Part shown: positions 45,001-52,899 of the stretch, one piece after another
Position numbering within the stretch: the stretch's first letter is position 1
Layout of the letters: the number at the start of each line of letters is the position of its first letter
From: Saturnia japonica
Lineage: Eukaryota; Arthropoda; Insecta; Lepidoptera; Saturniidae
DNA: 64,000 nt
NCBI GenBank assembly: GCA_033032175.1
Contig: CM065329.1
Location: 11,910,985 to 11,974,984, forward strand
Reading direction: 5' to 3'
The notes under the pieces: generated by a model
The model's database searches: none
What the model was told of the DNA's origin: nothing
Seen by the model: the letters and a program-made list of their open reading frames with translations, nothing else
Program-made: the position numbers and the translations under genes

Positions 45001-46245
45001 CGAGGTCCTGGGTTCGATTCCCAAGTTGAGCAAAGTGTTATTGGGTTTTTCTATGAAATTCTCAGTAGCAGCTCGGAATTTAGCTTTATGCCCGATTAAT
45101 GGCAATAGGCACGCCCTCTATTACATGGGACCTAAAAACATACACGACGATCTGTGGGTGTACATTGGTACACCTCTGTCTAACCCTTCAGGGATACAGG
45201 CGTGAATGTATAATCTGCTATTATAAAAAAGTATCCCCACTGATATCCTCTTGTAAGCAGTGATTGTTTGTTTTCTTCAGGCGAGATCTGGTACGGTATC
45301 GACATCCAGAAGGAGGACATTGGGGACAACTTCGCATCCTGCGTCTGGGAACCGGCCATAGTAAAGATCAACGCCATCACGGCTGCCTGCGAAGCCGCTG
45401 CTCAGGTTATACTTTTTTTTTTAAGTGAAACTTCTTAGGACTTTCTACTGTTGGGCACGGTGGCCTTGACAGCTTCACTGGGCTTGTGCCATGTAAAAAG
45501 GACAAGAAGCGCAAAGGTGGCAATATGACCGAACCTCACTTGGGTTAACGTAGAACGCTGCGTACAGACAGAGTGAATGAAGGCTCAGAGTGATTCCGAT
45601 CGACACAGCACTCGATCACTCGCGTTCGCTGTTGTGTCCCACAGAAAATGCTGTGATGATCGGTCAAGCCTATTTTCTGCCTTTGCCCTGTCTATATGCA
45701 GCCTAATGGGCATAGATTAATTTTTTTGGGCGCCGTTGTGATAATTTTTTTAACAGTAGTTGAGAGCGGTATTTCTAGGACGCATCACGTTTAGACACAT
45801 TTCGTTACATGAGAGAGAATATGTAACGTAGATGGAAGGACAAAGATACGTTTATATGTTTGCGCGTAACTATTATTTCATTTACCGCCATCTACTGGTG
45901 TACATTAGAAGTACATTTATCATAGTTTTTTATGTGATCAATTCCTATTTATAATATTTTAAAAACGTAACTTAACCCGTTACGACGCCACTCTGTTTGG
46001 CTTCCCTTTCTCTCACGCATACGGCAGTAGTAGGCAGGCTCCTCCTCTCTCACTTTAATCCACAACCACCTTTTACAGCGTCTCGTTATTCGTGCCTTTT
46101 TTAAATTTAGTATTTCAGTCATTGTCATTTACCGGTTTTGTATTATTTTCAGATCCTATCAATAGACGAGACCATCAAGAACGTAAAGGGCGGCGGCGAT
46201 CAGCTTCCCCCCGGCCGCGGCATGGGACGCCCGCGCATGGGCTAA
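33046..46245 (+). CDS. CCT7: T-complex protein 1 subunit eta (CCT7), complete gene, 13 coding exons
   Basis: Eta subunit of the cytosolic chaperonin TRiC/CCT, the two-ring ATP-driven machine that folds actin, tubulin and many other proteins. Coding exons: 33046-33048, 34929-35027, 36206-36301, 37025-37090, 37441-37516, 38562-38673, 40698-40831, 41791-41966, 42805-42959, 43428-43597, 44212-44535, 45281-45405, 46153-46245. They total 1629 bp and 542 aa, about the human length (543). All introns obey GT..AG and frames join. Landmarks: [11 protein letters not shown] (from residue 38), [18 protein letters not shown] (residues 90-96, ATP site), Asp391 in SLHDAI (hydrolysis position), [10 protein letters not shown] (407-416), and a Gly/Arg-rich C-terminus ([12 protein letters not shown]). 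Introns hold LINE, SINE and MITE copies. A housekeeping gene; no neighbour shares its job. Confidence 0.96.
34235..34633. mobile_element. Pogo-like MITE in CCT7 intron 1
   Basis: Left end 'tagtgtaaactctttataacg', right end 'cgttataaagagtttacactg'. The near-identical inverted termini (CAGTGTAAACTC type) beside TA are typical of pogo/Tigger-derived MITEs. About 400 bp, with further internal 'tctctataacga' subrepeats. Confidence 0.75.
34929..35027 (+). CDS. CCT7: CCT7 coding exon 2 (residues 2-34)
   Basis: [20 protein letters not shown]...VVDA; acceptor TTCCAG, donor GTAAGT. The N-terminal strand and LLREGT...QG match the family. Confidence 0.95.
35230..35640 (+). mobile_element. LINE fragment in CCT7 intron 2
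   Basis: Related to 7590-8290: 'gttaggagtgaaatt.agtgacag.ataagtaatagtgtg', then 'ggtcaggttaagagtactctgaaccga' and 'gcaaatggaaagatgtggt'. Frames are closed by stops. Confidence 0.75.
36206..36301 (+). CDS. CCT7: CCT7 coding exon 3 (residues 35-66)
   Basis: [20 protein letters not shown] and [12 protein letters not shown], the nucleotide-binding loop region. Acceptor TTTCAG, donor GTAATC. Confidence 0.96.
37025..37090 (+). CDS. CCT7: CCT7 coding exon 4 (residues 67-88)
   Basis: [20 protein letters not shown] plus AE, highly conserved in CCT subunits. Acceptor TTTCAG, donor GTGAGT. Confidence 0.96.
37441..37516 (+). CDS. CCT7: CCT7 coding exon 5 (residues 89-114)
   Basis: [20 protein letters not shown] then PFVEEG; carries the GDGTT ATP-hydrolysis motif. 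Donor GTTAGT, phase 1. Confidence 0.96.
38562..38673 (+). CDS. CCT7: CCT7 coding exon 6 (residues 114-151)
   Basis: [38 protein letters not shown]. Acceptor TTGTAG, donor GTATGT. Confidence 0.95.
39248..40115. mobile_element. Inverted-repeat element in CCT7 intron 6
   Basis: 'agaagtgaaacttctttac' on the left matches, inverted, 'ataaagaagtttcacttc' on the right. The interior is very AT-rich without coding potential. The terminal word itself is a small palindrome. Target duplication not resolved. Confidence 0.55.
40698..40831 (+). CDS. CCT7: CCT7 coding exon 7 (residues 151-196)
   Basis: [44 protein letters not shown]. Acceptor GTCAG, donor GTGAGT. Confidence 0.95.
40882..41350. other. GC-rich foreign-looking block in CCT7 intron 7
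   Basis: About 470 bp of higher GC with many CG dinucleotides, bordered by 'gccaagtgtgggtgctg' and 'gtggaggtggcacc'. It contrasts with the AT-rich intron around it. Probably an inserted LTR or similar, but I could not find a convincing target duplication. Confidence 0.35.
41490..41745. repeat. Degraded Helitron-like repeat in CCT7 intron 7
   Basis: 'atattatacatatataaaaggataacaaactgactgactgac' at the left and 'gatgcgagcgaatccgcggg' at the right resemble the ends of the 11955-15160 family. Confidence 0.45.
41791..41966 (+). CDS. CCT7: CCT7 coding exon 8 (residues 196-254)
   Basis: [51 protein letters not shown]: the apical-domain start. Acceptor TTACAG, donor GTAAAT. Confidence 0.96.
42385..42680 (+). 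mobile_element. RTE-like LINE 3' fragment in CCT7 intron 8
   Basis: Degraded frames read [35 protein letters not shown] and [10 protein letters not shown], the same tail region as 1991-2440 in the opposite orientation. It ends near 'tacaatgatgaaatgg'. Confidence 0.75.
42805..42959 (+). CDS. CCT7: CCT7 coding exon 9 (residues 255-306)
   Basis: [51 protein letters not shown]. Acceptor TTTTAG, donor GTGAGT. Confidence 0.96.
43428..43597 (+). CDS. CCT7: CCT7 coding exon 10 (residues 306-363)
   Basis: [39 protein letters not shown], then RYNLFTG. GC-rich codon use compared with exons 2-6. Acceptor TTCACAG, donor GTCAGT. Confidence 0.96.
43720..44100 (+). repeat. About 380-bp dispersed repeat in CCT7 intron 10
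   Basis: Shared with 60340-60770 in the same orientation: 'ttacgtaaataa', 'gtggtcgt', 'tcgtttaaaaggg', 'ttttgagta', 'taacaatat'. No coding potential; perhaps an old LTR. Confidence 0.6.
44212..44535 (+). CDS. CCT7: CCT7 coding exon 11 (residues 363-471)
   Basis: [70 protein letters not shown]. Contains Asp391 of the hydrolysis site. Acceptor CCACAG, donor GTAATC. Confidence 0.97.
44965..45220 (+). mobile_element. tRNA-derived SINE in CCT7 intron 11
   Basis: Contains the pol III B box 'ggttcgattccc' after 'ctgctatgatcgaggtcct'. It aligns with 57546-57780 through 'tctatgaaattc.cagtag.agctc..a.tt.agctttatgcccga' to the 'ggcgtgaatg' end region. The A box is worn. Confidence 0.72.
45281..45405 (+). 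CDS. CCT7: CCT7 coding exon 12 (residues 471-512)
   Basis: [41 protein letters not shown]. Acceptor CTTCAG, donor GTTATA. Confidence 0.96.
45410..45710. repeat. Dispersed repeat directly after the CCT7 exon 12 donor
   Basis: Poly-T run, then 'aagtgaaacttctta', 'ggccttgacagcttcactgggcttg' and 'ggtggcaatatgaccgaacctc'. It resembles 20565-20800 ('ttacagcttcaccggacttg', 'gagtggccggacctcggctcg') and a short piece at 60830-60870. It begins only about 5 bp inside the intron. Confidence 0.55.
46153..46245 (+). CDS. CCT7: CCT7 coding exon 13 with stop (residues 513-542)
   Basis: [20 protein letters not shown] then [10 protein letters not shown] and TAA. The basic, Gly-rich tail is usual for CCT eta. 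Confidence 0.95.
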   Translation: MLSIDETIKNVKGGGDQLPPGRGMGRPRMG

Positions 46246-46862
46246 ACTCAACTATATAACACTTCTGCGAGTATGTCTGTCACTATACACGTATAGTGCG
46301 AATAGTGTAACTTGGCGCGCCTGTCGCCACTGCGTTCTAATTGTTTTAATCACTTTCGGTATAATTTTAAACCAATATTTTCGTAATAATAACACAAAGT
46401 TGTTAACTTAAAGTATTTCAGGGAGTCGAAAGTAACATTTCGAAATGGCGGTTTTAGTTCCAGAAATCGCCACCGCCAACTTATAGATGGCGCACTGTAT
46501 ATTCGGCGAAAAATGTTGTATTTTCCTCTTTTTTTTTTAATAAGGAAGTAGCAAACGGAAGCACAGACCTGCATTCGGCTATCCTGAAGAAATGCGTGGG
46601 AATGCCAGTCAGTTTTATGTTAGCACGGCCGCTTCCAGTGCAAATATTAGTTAGTGTTGCCACCGCAATCCAACTCTGCACAGATTTGAGGTACATCGTG
46701 CCAGTTTTAAAACTCCATAACTTTGTTTTTAATGTTTCTGGAGATTCCAACTTTTGATCTGTTGGTGACTTCAAGTTTTGCTTCAAGACTGCTCGTCTTG
46801 GCGCTTTAACGCTTTACATACTGTAATGACTTAGGGGATTAAGTTATTTTAGTTTTAAATGT

Positions 46863-46868
46863 AATAAA
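46863..46868 (+). terminator. Likely CCT7 poly(A) signal
   Basis: AATAAA about 620 bp past the stop; I saw none nearer. The 3' UTR between includes a stretch at 46480-46790 with a chance open frame on the other strand. Confidence 0.5.
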
Positions 46869-46869
46869 T

Positions 46870-47730
46870 ATTAACAAATTCACCCATCTGTTTTATTTAG
46901 AGATTACCTACCTTGTGTTGATACAGTAACATATATCTGTGCGCTCGGTATCTAACTACTTAGTAGATTCAGTTTACATTACGCGTTAATGCCGAATAAA
47001 GATGGTTATATCAAATACCTGTAAATCAACGCCATCTAGACTTCTCAGTGTATAATATTTATAGACGAGAGAAGTCTCATAACTTTTAGTAAATTATGTA
47101 GCCACAAGATGGCGCTAATTTATTTTATGTGCTCAGTAAATTTCAATAATAAATTAATCCCCATTGGCATTAGGTATAGCCATTGATATTGACCATGGAA
47201 GGGTTAAACATTTACGTACAGGCAACTACATGTTTTTTCATATTTGACCTTCGAACTTTCCGCCACATACTACAAACTTTTCATTAAATAAAACAACATA
47301 TTGTAATATAATTTAATAATAAGTAATGACTAGCTACAAACACAAATTTTGGAAACATTCAAATATAAATCTATATTATCTAATAAACAACAGCCAGAGT
47401 GACCGTAATATGGAAAACACTGTAACCTTCGTTAAATATAATTATCGAAAAATTAAATTTTAATGCCGTGTAAAATAACGAATAGTTGAACAAATAACCA
47501 CAGTTTAAGAATAGACAGTCGGACAACGGACAAGTTACAAACGTTGAAGGGCGGTTGCGAGCCCAAGCTGCGATACATCCGCTTGGGACACACCATTGCA
47601 GGTTACGTATCTAATTATTTTCAGCATTTCCCTTACTTGAGATAGCATTTGCCGGGAGATCACTTGCCTTTTACTAGCCTTACAGAAACCTTTTTTTATA
47701 GGAACTAACAAAACGAATTGCATCGATCAT
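46870..47730. other. Intergenic sequence between CCT7 and the mariner
   Basis: AT-rich; no gene or clear repeat recognised. Confidence 0.4.
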
Positions 47731-47731
47731 A

Positions 47732-49022
47732 CGAGGGCGGCACTGAAAATTTCGGGAATCAAGGAAGTGACACAACATTACTATTTAAAAATGTATTTAT
47801 TGCTTTTCGAAGTATTCTCCGCGAAATTTAACACATTTTTCCATACGATGGAACCAATCATTGAAGCAACCATTCCATTCAGAACTTGGGGTCTCCAAAA
47901 TGGCCGTTTTGTAGGCGTCCACAGCTTCTTCAGGTGATGAAAATCTCTGTCCACGCAATTTATTCTTTATTTTAGGGAAAGTATAGAAATCATTAGGGCT
48001 TAGGTCGGGGCTGTACAGCAGATGATCTAATAATTCTATGTTTGCTTGCTCTAAAAACTCTCTTGTTCTGTGCGCGGTGTGAGAACTCGCATTGTCGTGA
48101 TGGAGGATGATGCGGCGGTTGCCGTTCTCTTTACGGAGTTCAGAAACGACCTGTGGCAAACAAATGCTAGCATACCATTCTGCATTAACCGTTCTTTGTC
48201 CCTCAAGAGGAATAGTCGTAACATGGCCGGTTTTGGAGACAAACGTGGCCACCATTTTTTTTGCAACACTCCGTGAACGAATAATTTTTGTTGGCTTTAA
48301 CTCATTTTCGAACACCCAAACTCGTGACTGGTTTTTTGTTTCGGGTTCGTACGCGTATATCCAGGATTCGTCACCTGATACGATGTTGTATACAGCATTT
48401 GAAGATCCTGCGTGGAATCTTTCGAGAGTTCTGACGCACCAAGTAACGCGAGCCGCTTTTTGCTCTTCACAGAGCGAATGCGGTATCCATCGGGAAAACA
48501 ACTTTTTTACACCTAATTGTTCATGCAAGATTATTTGTATTTGACTCATGCCAATGTCTAAAGTTGCCTGAATTTCGCGGTATGTCACATGTCGATCTTC
48601 CTCAATCAGCTTACGCACAGCATCAACGTTTTCTTGGGGGACTGCAGTTTTTGGACGACCTTGACGAGGATCATCACTGAGCTTGACACGTCCACGTTGA
48701 AATTCAGCAAACCAGCGATAAATTGTGGTTTTGGATGGGGCTTCATCACCAAATGCAGAAATCATCCGGTCAACACACTTTTTTTGTTTTAAACCACTTC
48801 GAAAGTCATAATAAATCATCGCTCTTGAATTTTCTCGAGTCAATTCCATTTTCTCAACGACTAAACAAGTTTGACAAAACCTTGTGACAAGACCGAGAAT
48901 CTTTTTTTAAATAAATAAATGGTATTCGATTTTTAAAACCAAGGAGTTTTCAATTAAAAAGATTTTAATATGACAGAAACAGTGGAAATATTCCATTCCC
49001 GATACTTTTAGTGCAGCCTGCG
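47732..49022 (-). mobile_element. Full-length mariner transposon
   Basis: 1291 bp. Terminal inverted repeats of about 29 bp: left 'cgagggcggcactgaaaatt', right (read inward) 'cgcaggctgcactaaaagta', both followed by 'tcgggaat'. TA stands at each flank (47730-47731 and 49023-49024). One open transposase gene fills the middle (47797-48849). The two termini differ at several positions, so the copy is not very recent, yet the gene has no stop. Confidence 0.92.
47797..48849 (-). CDS. Mariner transposase, intact open frame
   Basis: 350 aa, usual length for mariner transposase (about 345-350), so the start at 48849 fits. The N-terminal paired helix-turn-helix region (about 1-115) includes KTTIYRWFAEFQRG and a second helix set ending VKKLFSRWIPHSL (WVPHEL-type linker motif). 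The catalytic domain has GDESWIYAY (first Asp), HHDNASSHTA (second Asp) and YSPDLSPNDFY (third Asp). Exactly 34 residues separate the second and third Asp, giving an intact D,D34D triad. The C-terminal MEKCVKFRGEYFEKQ also matches. One oddity: LLYSPDLSP in place of the common PPYSPDLAP. Cut-and-paste transposition at TA is the family function; whether this copy is active is not known. Confidence 0.94.
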   Translation of the reverse strand: MELTRENSRAMIYYDFRSGLKQKKCVDRMISAFGDEAPSKTTIYRWFAEFQRGRVKLSDDPRQGRPKTAVPQENVDAVRKLIEEDRHVTYREIQATLDIGMSQIQIILHEQLGVKKLFSRWIPHSLCEEQKAARVTWCVRTLERFHAGSSNAVYNIVSGDESWIYAYEPETKNQSRVWVFENELKPTKIIRSRSVAKKMVATFVSKTGHVTTIPLEGQRTVNAEWYASICLPQVVSELRKENGNRRIILHHDNASSHTAHRTREFLEQANIELLDHLLYSPDLSPNDFYTFPKIKNKLRGQRFSSPEEAVDAYKTAILETPSSEWNGCFNDWFHRMEKCVKFRGEYFEKQ

Positions 49023-49024
49023 TA

Positions 49025-49638
49025 ATATAAAAAATCTAAACATCTTGTTGTATACAACCACTACGCATAATATTTTTATTAATAGTGTTACAATTAGCTA
49101 ACAAATTAACTCATAAAAATTTGCCAGTTACGGTACTATCCTTAGACAATACTAACAAAGTTGAAAATTAAACAGAATTATTAGTAACTAGCTAGGTGCT
49201 CGCGACTTCGTCTGAGCAGGATTAGTACTTCGAGTAGCTTATCCATCCACACAAACTTTAAAATGTGCATTAGAAATATTAAAAAAAAAAACAATTTTGC
49301 ATTGTATTTATGGTTCACTATTTTGGCGATAATGGCTTACACATAAAGCATAGTTATATGCTGTCGCGAGCTTTTTTGTAGGACTATTTATGATAAACAT
49401 TTGCATTATACATTACATACGTGTAACTCTTTGCAGCGCACGCCAGAATAGCTCGCATTTTTTCATATTTACTTGACAATTATCATTATACTAGCTGGTA
49501 CCCGCGACTTCGTCTGCGTATTATTGTATATACACAAATTGATCTCGTAACACGACAAACCAAAAGAAAATCATAGATGGGTTTGTCACTATGTGTATGG
49601 TGGACGCGATCCCTACCACCCCGCTGTATTACTGCATA
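49025..49638. other. AT-rich DNA with degraded repeat ends
   Basis: Holds 'gctaggtgctcgcgacttcgtct' (49190) and 'actagctggtacccgcgacttcgtctgcg' (49491), relatives of the common Lepidopteran 'actagctgtgcccg' repeat, plus 'gataaaccatct.tgattttc'-type words. No gene. Confidence 0.45.
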
Positions 49639-49762
49639 TGTTGAAAAATTATGTATATGAATCGACCACTCACATCCCTATTTAGAGTGACACAACACTA
49701 TTATATAAAGTCACTCTAAATAGGGATGTGAGTGGTCGATTCATATACATAATTTTTCAACA
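49639..49762. repeat. Perfect palindrome: two 53-bp arms around an 18-bp loop
   Basis: Arms 49639-49691 and 49710-49762 are exact reverse complements. Each is the first 53 bp of the LTR of the neighbouring copia element (TGTTGAAAAATTATG...). The loop is the next 18 bp of the same LTR. Confidence 0.92.
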
Positions 49763-49820
49763 CTCCCCCTCACGAATATGCCTATTTTAATTTTAATACA
49801 AAACAATGTAACATTATGCA

Positions 49821-51047
49821 TTAATTTAAATTGTTATCACATAAACCAAGTCTTTCACGACATATCATAAATTTGTTTGATGGTAATGCTTTTGTGAGGA
49901 TATCAGCAGGCATATTCTCCGTGGGCATGTATTTCACTTCGATGTGGCCTTCTTGAATGGCTTCCGGGATGAAGTGCTGCTTGATGTCTATGTGCATAGA
50001 TTTTGCACTCACAATAGGATTAACACAGAGCTTCTGTGTTGCTTGGTTATCATTGTAGATAAGGATAAGATCTTGTTTTATCTTTATATCCGCCATCAAC
50101 TGTTTTAAATGAATAGCTTCTTTTGCACATTCTGTCAATGACATATATTCCGCTTCAGCGGTTGATAAAGCAACTGTCTTTTGCTTGCGTGATTCCCAGC
50201 TAATAGTAGCTCCACTCATTATAAAACATTGTCCAGCGTATGATCTTCTGTCAATGGTACATGATGCCCAGTCAGCATCAGCATATCCAATCACTAGCTT
50301 ATCACATTTTTTGTAACATAGTTTCAGGTCTATAGTACCCTTAAGGTAACGTAGAATTCTTTTTGCAGGGATAATTTTTTCAAATAGATTTTGATCATTG
50401 CACATGTGCGAAGTACATCCACTATCGAGTATCCATTTATTTTCTCGAAAATTTGGAATGTATGATGATAAACAAACTTCTTTTGCATAATTATTTGTTT
50501 CATTTTTATTTTGTTCTTTCTTACTGAACCAACAATTTTCTGTTTTGTGACCTAATTTTTGACAATTTGTGCATTTTATTTTATATTTTTTTTGCTCTTT
50601 ATTATCATTTTTATTTCTGAATTTATTACTTTTTTGTTTAGAGTAAAATGCTTCATCGTTGTTTGGTTTTCTATAATTATTTCGAGCTTCGCTTTCTTCA
50701 ATTATTTTAGTTTTTAGGTAATCGGGTGATGGTAGTGAATCTCTGGATTCAATCGCAATTCTGAAGTTTTTATAGGATTTTGGTAATGAATATAATAGCA
50801 TTATGCTTAATAGATCTATGTTTATGTCTATTTCCATGTCTTTTAATTTATCTACCAGATCCATAAACTCAGTAATATGTTCCCGAACATCAACTTCATT
50901 TGTCATTTTTGTAAGTAATAATTTTTTTAATAATGTAGCTTTCCGGGCAGGGCCTTTGCTTTCATATGCTGTTTGTAAAGTTTCCCATACCTCTTTTGCT
51001 GTTTTACACGTTTTTACCTGTTTCAGTTCAGATGGGGAGATCAACAA
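49821..51047 (-). CDS. Copia gag-protease fused in frame to RNase H
   Basis: Open frame of 408 codons. Residues about 1-130: UBN2-type gag (KEVWETLQTAYESKG, LKKLLLTKMTNEVDV, YSLPKSYKNFRIAIESRDSL). Residues about 155-175: the CCHC knuckle CTNCQKLGHKTENC. Then NKWILDSGCTSHMCND, the protease DSG box. Directly after FEKIIP comes AKRILRYLKGTIDLKLCYKK, the start of copia RNase H, running through YADADWASC and STAEAEYMSL to PADILTKALPSNKF and a stop. Integrase and reverse transcriptase are cleanly deleted without loss of frame. Upstream, the true gag start (51222) is cut off by a TGA at about 51117. Not autonomous; it could only move in trans. Confidence 0.88.
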   Translation of the reverse strand: MLISPSELKQVKTCKTAKEVWETLQTAYESKGPARKATLLKKLLLTKMTNEVDVREHITEFMDLVDKLKDMEIDINIDLLSIMLLYSLPKSYKNFRIAIESRDSLPSPDYLKTKIIEESEARNNYRKPNNDEAFYSKQKSNKFRNKNDNKEQKKYKIKCTNCQKLGHKTENCWFSKKEQNKNETNNYAKEVCLSSYIPNFRENKWILDSGCTSHMCNDQNLFEKIIPAKRILRYLKGTIDLKLCYKKCDKLVIGYADADWASCTIDRRSYAGQCFIMSGATISWESRKQKTVALSTAEAEYMSLTECAKEAIHLKQLMADIKIKQDLILIYNDNQATQKLCVNPIVSAKSMHIDIKQHFIPEAIQEGHIEVKYMPTENMPADILTKALPSNKFMICRERLGLCDNNLN

Positions 51048-51049
51048 AA

Positions 51050-51222
51050 ATAGTTCCGATCTTGCTAATAAATCTTTATTTTCGTCTTTGGACGACTCGG
51101 CGCTTGGTTCTATTCAACCCCATAATCCAATCTTAATTAGTACAGCTTGAGCTTGCACTTTCCAAGTGTCGTAATTTCCTTTTCGTAGTGGTTCAATTGA
51201 CGAATGCATTTTTGACGCCATT
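51050..51222 (-). pseudogene. Copia 2 gag N-terminus with premature stop
   Basis: From ATG about 51222: MASKMHSSIEPLRKG, NYDTWKVQAQAVLIKIGLWG, stop, IEPSAESSKDE, joining the frame of the 49821-51047 ORF. The single TGA separates a normal gag start from the rest. Confidence 0.8.
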
Positions 51223-51380
51223 ATCTGATTTCAAGAATTTTATTTTATTTCCTGTAAATCTTTCCATTTCATTTTTGTATTCTTTAAAATTTTTTAAAGC
51301 TTCATTTTTATGTTTCAGGAAATATACTCTACTGTATCGGCTGCATTCATCTATAAATGTTATGAAGTATCTGTTTTATG
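51223..51380 (-). pseudogene. Copia 2 integrase core fragment
   Basis: Minus strand reads RYFITFIDECSRYSRVYFLK, HKNEALKNFKEYKNEMERFT, GNKIKFLKSDNG. It stops exactly at the DNG box, where gag begins. Confidence 0.85.
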
Positions 51381-51581
51381 CCTGCTGATATCCTCACAAA
51401 AGCATTACCATCAAACAAATTTATGATATGTCGTGAAAGACTTGGTTTATGTGATAACAATTTAAATTAATGCATAATGTTACATTGTTTTGTATTAAAA
51501 TTAAAATAGGCATATTCGTGAGGGGGAGTGTTGAAAAATTATGTATATGAATCGACCACTCACATCCCTATTTAGAGTGAC
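51377..51581 (+). repeat. Inverted duplicate of the copia 2 terminus
   Basis: 205 bp equal to the reverse complement of 49710-49914. It encodes the RNase H end (PADILTKALPSNKF..) on the plus strand, then the polypurine tract (GAGGGGGAG) and the first 53 bp of the LTR. Confidence 0.9.
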
Positions 51582-51712
51582 ACAACACTATTATATAAAA
51601 TACAAGATGTCTGCTTTTCTGTGTTAGATATAAATATTACAAATGTGTTCTAATGCTTTAATTAAATAAAAGTCTCGCTATAATATAAAAGTGGTTTATT
51701 TAAAAGTAGACA
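51529..51712 (+). repeat. Copia 2 LTR (plus orientation), probable extent
   Basis: Begins TGTTGAAAAATTATG after a polypurine tract. It has TATATAA (51593 region) and AATAAA (51664-51670 region). A plausible TG..CA end is at 51712. The right end is inferred from the CA only. Confidence 0.55.
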
Positions 51713-51909
51713 GCTGCGTTGCACTCTACGAACAGCATATACACCGGTTGATCTCGGAACACGATAGACCAAAAGAAAATCATAGATGGGTTTATCACTA
51801 TGTGTATGGGTATTGTAATTATATGCTGATATGAATCCAATGCAGTAACCGTCCCAACAATAATTCGAAAAAATATTTAAATCACCCTTATTGTACCGGC
51901 TTGCGAGAA

Positions 51910-52890
51910 GGGGTTAGGTTAGGTTTCTATAAAAAAATCACCCCAATCCCAAGCGGCGGCGCACCGCGAGGGGATGCGTGGCTGGGGGGCAGTTCACTCA
52001 CGAGTGCGACCCCCGTCAGAGAACCGTCCAACTCTGACGGGTCACGTTAGGCTTACCCAGACACGGGGGCATTGCCTGGGTGGACCAACTCTTCCCCCAT
52101 TCTCGTGAGATTATAAATGAGTGAATCCAACTCAAACATTTTAACTCTTTTAAGGAAAGTAACAGTAGCGCCAGAATTGGTGCGGCATTGAGTGACGAGG
52201 GAGGTGCGGGGCATCAAAAGCGGACAAGAGATCCGCGGGACTTAGATACCAACCCTGTTGTGTCATCGAAGGTTACGACGACCCAGAGGGGCAAACCACA
52301 TGATCCGGGTACTTTGGCGGGTGGTAAACATGCGGATCTCGTAGAGGCAGATAGCCAGAGAGGGAGGGAGTCGATGAAGAGCGGTGGGTCGAGAAGGAAT
52401 TGGCCATCGAGACCCTCGATCCTGATAGGCTTCGAGCTCTGGATAGCGAGAAGGTTGCTAAGATTTACAAAGTCTGTAAGAAATTTGGCAACCTTAAAGG
52501 GTACCTGCATCAAGGACCTTAAGGGGGCGGCCAGTGTATTGTAGGAGATTGTGGCCACGTCCTTGACGCGCACCATGGCAGAAGAAACTCTCTGCCTCTG
52601 GCGCGTGGTTTTGAGTCTCCGCCGAGAGCTTGTGGAGATCCGAGCCATGCGTCAAAAGGCTGACGCGGAAGACGTAACTCCGCCGCCGTCTATTATGCCT
52701 CAGCCGGAACCTCAAGGGTTTAATGTCCTTGCAGATGCTATCCAGGGGTTGGAGCGCTCTTTCCAAAAATCTTTTGGAGAGTTGAGCGTCCGCCTGGTAG
52801 TGATGGAAAACCGCTTGGATCCGTCGACTCGTCCGCCTCTGGCTGCAGACAGACATTTTCTAAAGCTTCTTTAAGCTAATTTAACCAGCA
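51910..52890 (+). mobile_element. 5' end of an R1-like LINE (5' UTR and ORF1 start), 3' part missing
   Basis: GC-rich block starting 'ggttaggtttctata', followed by a long leader and frames typical of R1-type ORF1: SVRNLATLKGTCIKDLKG (52400-52540) and LTRTMAEETLCLWRVVLSLR RELVEIRAMRQ (52551-52874), the coiled-coil part before the CCHC knuckles. Homology stops near 52890, before the knuckles and ORF2. The ORF1 frame is shifted once near 52540. LINE copies usually lose their 5' end, so this 5'-only copy is unusual. Confidence 0.65.
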
Positions 52891-52899
52891 CTTGTATTT

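Larger units (their letters stand above)
49763..51380 (-). mobile_element. Rearranged copia-type element 2
   Basis: Minus-strand order: integrase fragment (51222-51380), gag start at 51222, gag-zinc knuckle-protease, RNase H, polypurine tract (GAGGGGGAG, about 49763-49775), LTR start. Most of integrase and all of the reverse transcriptase are missing. The terminal part is repeated inverted on the other side (51377-51581). Such shuffling suggests template switching in reverse transcription, or later foldback rearrangement. Confidence 0.82.

Noticed and set aside
46481..46786. 101-codon minus-strand ORF in the CCT7 3' UTR
   Set aside because: No motif, no splice context, and it contains a poly-Lys stretch from an A/T run.
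48107..48544. 145-codon plus-strand ORF
   Set aside because: Antisense shadow of the intact mariner transposase.
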